A DNA stretch of 6,930 bases from NCBI GenBank assembly GCA_016934645.1, contig JAFGSL010000454.1:1-6930 (forward strand), written 5' to 3'. Position numbers and translations under genes: made by a program. The notes beneath the pieces were generated by a model. It was not told the DNA's origin. It did no database searches and saw nothing but the letters and a program-made list of their open reading frames with translations. This document shows positions 4,954 through 6,930 of this stretch, piece after piece. Position 1 is the first letter of the stretch. Every line of letters starts with the position of its first letter. This stretch comes from Anaerolineae bacterium (lineage in GTDB: Bacteria > Chloroflexota > Anaerolineae > B4-G1 > SLSP01).

Positions 4954-6930
4954 TTATTCGACTTTGGATTGATACACTGCTTGTCCCAGCGAGACGCCGC
5001 CGTCGTTGCAGGGAACGTGACAGTGTAGAAGGACATCGAAGCCGGCGTTCTCCAACAACGGGATGCTCAATTGGAGCAAAAGACGGTTCTGGAAGACGCC
5101 ACCGCTCAATGCAACGGTCGTAATGCCAGTGAAAGTGCGGAGACGGGTACAGACCGTTGCGATCATCTGCGCAATGGTGGCGTGAAAGCGCAGTGCGATG
5201 TCGGGCACTGGAGTGCTGCGTTCGATGTCACCAAGCAGCCCCTCGAACAATGCCACTACGCGTACAATTTGCATATCCGCCCTGCTCTCAACATCAAAAT
5301 CGTAGGGCAAATTTGCACTTTGCCCTACAGGTGCGGCGATCTGCTCCAACTCAATGGCCGCCTGCGCTTCGTAACTGGTGACTTGACACACGTTCAACAG
5401 CGCGCTGACCGCGTCGAAAAGCCGCCCCATCGAAGACGTTGACGGCGTGTTGAGGCTGTGCGTCACCTGCTGGCGCACGGTCAGCGCATCGGACGGGCAG
5501 AAGACACCCGCTGGAAAAGCTTCCGGTCCGAGCAGCGTGTGGAGATAGGCCACCGCGATGCGCCACGGGTTGCGGATCGCCGCGTCGCCGCCGGGCAGCG
5601 GTAGATATTCGAGGTGGGCGGCGCGTTCCAGGCCATTGTAATCCCCGATGAACCATTCACCGCCCCAGATCGCGCCGTCATCGCCGTAGCCAGTTCCGTC
5701 AAGCGCAACGCCGATCACCGGAGCGCCGTCGCGCGGGTAACCGTTATCTGCCAGACACGCGGCGATGTGTGCACGGTGATGCTGCACCCGGCGTGAAGTG
5801 GGGAGACCGTGTTCGCGCGCATACTCCTCGGCAAAGCACGTGGTCAGATAGTCCGGGTGCAAGTCGCAAATTACGGCTTCGGGCTGGATGCGGAACAGGT
5901 GTTGGTACGTCGCCAGTGCCGCTTCGTAGTGCTCCAACGTTTCCAGGTTTTCCATGTCGCCGATGTGCTGGCTGACGAAGGCGTTGGTGTCGCGGGTGAG
6001 CGTGAAGGTGTTTTTCAGCAATGGCCCGGCGGCGAACACCTGAGGCAGCGCGAACGGCAGTTGGATGGGGAAGGGGGCGTAGCCACGGGCGCGGCGAAGG
6101 AATTGAAAATTTGAAATTTGAAATTTGAAATTAGATGGCGATTGCTTGCCATTTCCCATCTCCAATTCGCCATTTCTAATTTGTACCACCGAGTCGTCGT
6201 AGCGGGCATGGATGTCACGGTTGTGGAAGAGGAACGCGTCGGCGAGGGAAGAGAGGCGTTCCAGGGCCTCGGCGTTGTCCATGGCGATGGGTTCCTCTGT
6301 GAGATTGCCGCTGGTCATCACCAGAGGACGGCCCACGTCGCGCAGCAGGATGTGGTGCAGCGGTGTGGAGGGCAGCATCACGCCGAGGGAGTGCTGGTAA
6401 GGCGCAACCTCGTCCACCACGAGGTCCGACCGGCGGTTGAGCAGTACGATGGGACATTGCGGCGAGGTGAGAAGTACCTCAGCCTCTGGCGGCACATCGC
6501 AAATCGCGCGCACGTCATCCAGCGTGGCGACCATAATGGCAAACGGCTTGTGGGGACGGTGTTTGCGTTCGCGCAACGTCCGCACCGCATCCGCGTTGGT
6601 GGCATCGCAAGCCAGGTGGAACCCGCCCAGCCCTTTGATGGCTACGATTTTGCCATCCAGTAATAATTCTTTGGTGCGGACAAGAGCTGACGCATGTTCC
6701 GTGATTCGTGATTCGTGATTCGTAATTCGTAATTCGCCATTCGCTGATTTGCTGATTTGCTCATTCTCTTCCAGCCAGACGTGCGGACCGCAGACGGGAC
6801 AGGCATTGGGTTGCGCGTGGAAACGGCGATTGGCGGGATCGTCGTACTCGGCGCGACAGGCGTCGCACAGCGGGAAGACGCGCATCGTAGTGTTGGGCCG
6901 GTCGTAGGGGATGTCGTCGATGATGGTAAA
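4954..6930 (-). CDS. hypF: Carbamoyltransferase HypF, 5'-truncated by window edge
   Basis: HypF makes carbamoyl-AMP from carbamoyl phosphate and ATP and transfers the carbamoyl group to HypE, the first step of CN ligand synthesis for [NiFe] hydrogenases, in the cytoplasm. The frame is open to base 6930, reading IPYDRPNTTM just upstream of the Met at 6885, so that Met is internal. The N-terminal acylphosphatase domain and first zinc finger (roughly 100-130 residues) lie outside. Counting from that Met, I see zinc finger 2 (Cys7, Cys10, Cys29, Cys32; C-x2-C-x18-C-x2-C), the YrdC-like domain (about 70-235; GKIVAIKGLGGFHLACDA, KHRPHKPFAIM, MTSGN) and the Kae1-like domain (about 280-643; HHRAH at 369-373, DGTGYG, GGVFQN at 595-600, CNDGGVSLGQ). 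Residues 41-62, 235-262 and 520-528 are encoded by repeat DNA and interrupt conserved blocks without breaking the frame. All catalytic motifs in the window look intact. The stop is TAA; hypC follows after 52 bp. Confidence 0.97.
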   Translation of the reverse strand, partial: FTIIDDIPYDRPNTTMRVFPLCDACRAEYDDPANRRFHAQPNACPVCGPHVWLEENEQISKSANGELRITNHESRITEHASALVRTKELLLDGKIVAIKGLGGFHLACDATNADAVRTLRERKHRPHKPFAIMVATLDDVRAICDVPPEAEVLLTSPQCPIVLLNRRSDLVVDEVAPYQHSLGVMLPSTPLHHILLRDVGRPLVMTSGNLTEEPIAMDNAEALERLSSLADAFLFHNRDIHARYDDSVVQIRNGELEMGNGKQSPSNFKFQISNFQFLRRARGYAPFPIQLPFALPQVFAAGPLLKNTFTLTRDTNAFVSQHIGDMENLETLEHYEAALATYQHLFRIQPEAVICDLHPDYLTTCFAEEYAREHGLPTSRRVQHHRAHIAACLADNGYPRDGAPVIGVALDGTGYGDDGAIWGGEWFIGDYNGLERAAHLEYLPLPGGDAAIRNPWRIAVAYLHTLLGPEAFPAGVFCPSDALTVRQQVTHSLNTPSTSSMGRLFDAVSALLNVCQVTSYEAQAAIELEQIAAPVGQSANLPYDFDVESRADMQIVRVVALFEGLLGDIERSTPVPDIALRFHATIAQMIATVCTRLRTFTGITTVALSGGVFQNRLLLQLSIPLLENAGFDVLLHCHVPCNDGGVSLGQAVYQSKVE
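5302..5328. repeat. 27-bp perfect palindrome inside hypF
   Basis: GTAGGGCAAA (5302-5311) and TTTGCCCTAC (5319-5328) form a perfect 10-bp inverted repeat around a 7-nt loop. It encodes hypF residues 520-528 (VGQSANLPY), in a poorly conserved stretch after YEAQAAIELE. The perfect pairing and AT-richer loop resemble a dispersed palindromic element rather than codon constraint. Only one copy is present in this window. Confidence 0.7.
6103..6185. repeat. Second tandem 7-nt repeat block inside hypF
   Basis: TTTGAAA occurs three times in tandem (6110-6130) after a degenerate copy at 6103-6109. Beyond an irregular stretch, five further 7-nt units of the form ATTTCCC, ATCTCCA, ATTCGCC, ATTTCTA and ATTTGTA fill 6151-6185. 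The block encodes hypF residues of about 235-262, between DDSVV and LRRARGYAP, which are nearly adjacent in typical HypF. It shares the 11-mer AATTCGCCATT (6164-6174) with the other hypF array (6731-6741). Confidence 0.85.
6701..6766. repeat. 7/8-nt tandem array inside hypF
   Basis: On the plus strand the array reads GTGATTC three times (6701-6721), GTAATTC twice (6722-6735), GCCATTC (6736-6742), then three 8-nt units, GCTGATTT twice and GCTCATTC (6743-6766). The total is 66 bp, exactly 22 codons, encoding hypF residues 41-62 right after zinc finger 2. It is AT-rich against a GC-rich gene, and the encoded peptide shows a seven-residue rhythm (GELRITN, HESRIT). Confidence 0.9.

Noticed and set aside
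6103..6185. Frameshift or pseudogenisation of hypF by repeat insertion
   Set aside because: The frame continues without a stop on both sides, and the conserved motifs downstream (HHRAH, GGVFQN, DGGVSLGQ) are intact.
6118..6663. Plus-strand open frame of 181 codons opposite hypF
   Set aside because: It is antisense to the conserved YrdC-like domain of hypF and begins in a tandem repeat. No family features are visible.
6883..6885. ATG at 6885 as the hypF start codon
   Set aside because: The frame stays open upstream to the window edge and encodes IPYDRPNTT, the conserved HypF stretch that precedes zinc finger 2. The true start is beyond 6930.

Overview
This window carries a block of genes for assembling the active site of a [NiFe] hydrogenase, followed by a gene for an energy-conserving acyl-CoA synthetase. 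All convincing genes lie on the minus strand, so transcription runs from high to low coordinates. In transcription order they are hypF (4954-6930, 5' end outside the window), hypC (4644-4901), hypD (3545-4657), hypE (2400-3467), a fused ADP-forming acetyl/acyl-CoA synthetase (128-2230), and the first 12 codons of another gene (1-36). The four Hyp proteins form one pathway. HypF makes a carbamoyl group from carbamoyl phosphate and passes it to the C-terminal cysteine of HypE. HypE dehydrates it to a cyanide ligand. The HypC-HypD complex carries the iron that receives CN and CO. No hydrogenase structural gene and no hypA or hypB is visible here.

The DNA is GC-rich inside genes, and the organism is a bacterium. 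The single-chain acyl-CoA synthetase (ADP-forming), the F-C-D-E order of hyp genes, and the abundance of 7-nt tandem repeats and short palindromes make me favour Chloroflexota (Anaerolineae or a relative). That is an impression from pattern memory, not a proof. The acyl-CoA synthetase next to hydrogenase maturation genes fits a fermentative, hydrogen-handling lifestyle.

The most unusual aspect is repeat DNA inside otherwise conserved housekeeping genes. hypF holds three intrusions: a 66-bp 7/8-nt tandem array at 6701-6766, a second tandem array at 6103-6185, and a 27-bp perfect hairpin at 5302-5328. hypE holds a 66-bp double hairpin of C and G runs at 2700-2765. All keep the reading frame and add residues where the family normally has a short loop. 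The same 7-nt family also occupies the hypC/hypF gap (4917-4951) and, inverted, the hypD/hypE gap (3493-3550), where it supplies the hypD stop codon. This looks like repeat elements spreading through both spacers and tolerant protein loops, comparable in outcome to the Rickettsia palindromic elements.

The 169-bp gap before the acyl-CoA synthetase gene is the main regulatory region. On the minus strand it shows a near-consensus promoter, a perfect dyad overlapping its -10 box, and then an intrinsic terminator hairpin, all ahead of the start codon. A second promoter-like pair on the plus strand faces back toward hypE. The 91-bp gap at 37-127 holds the ribosome binding site of the next gene and little else.
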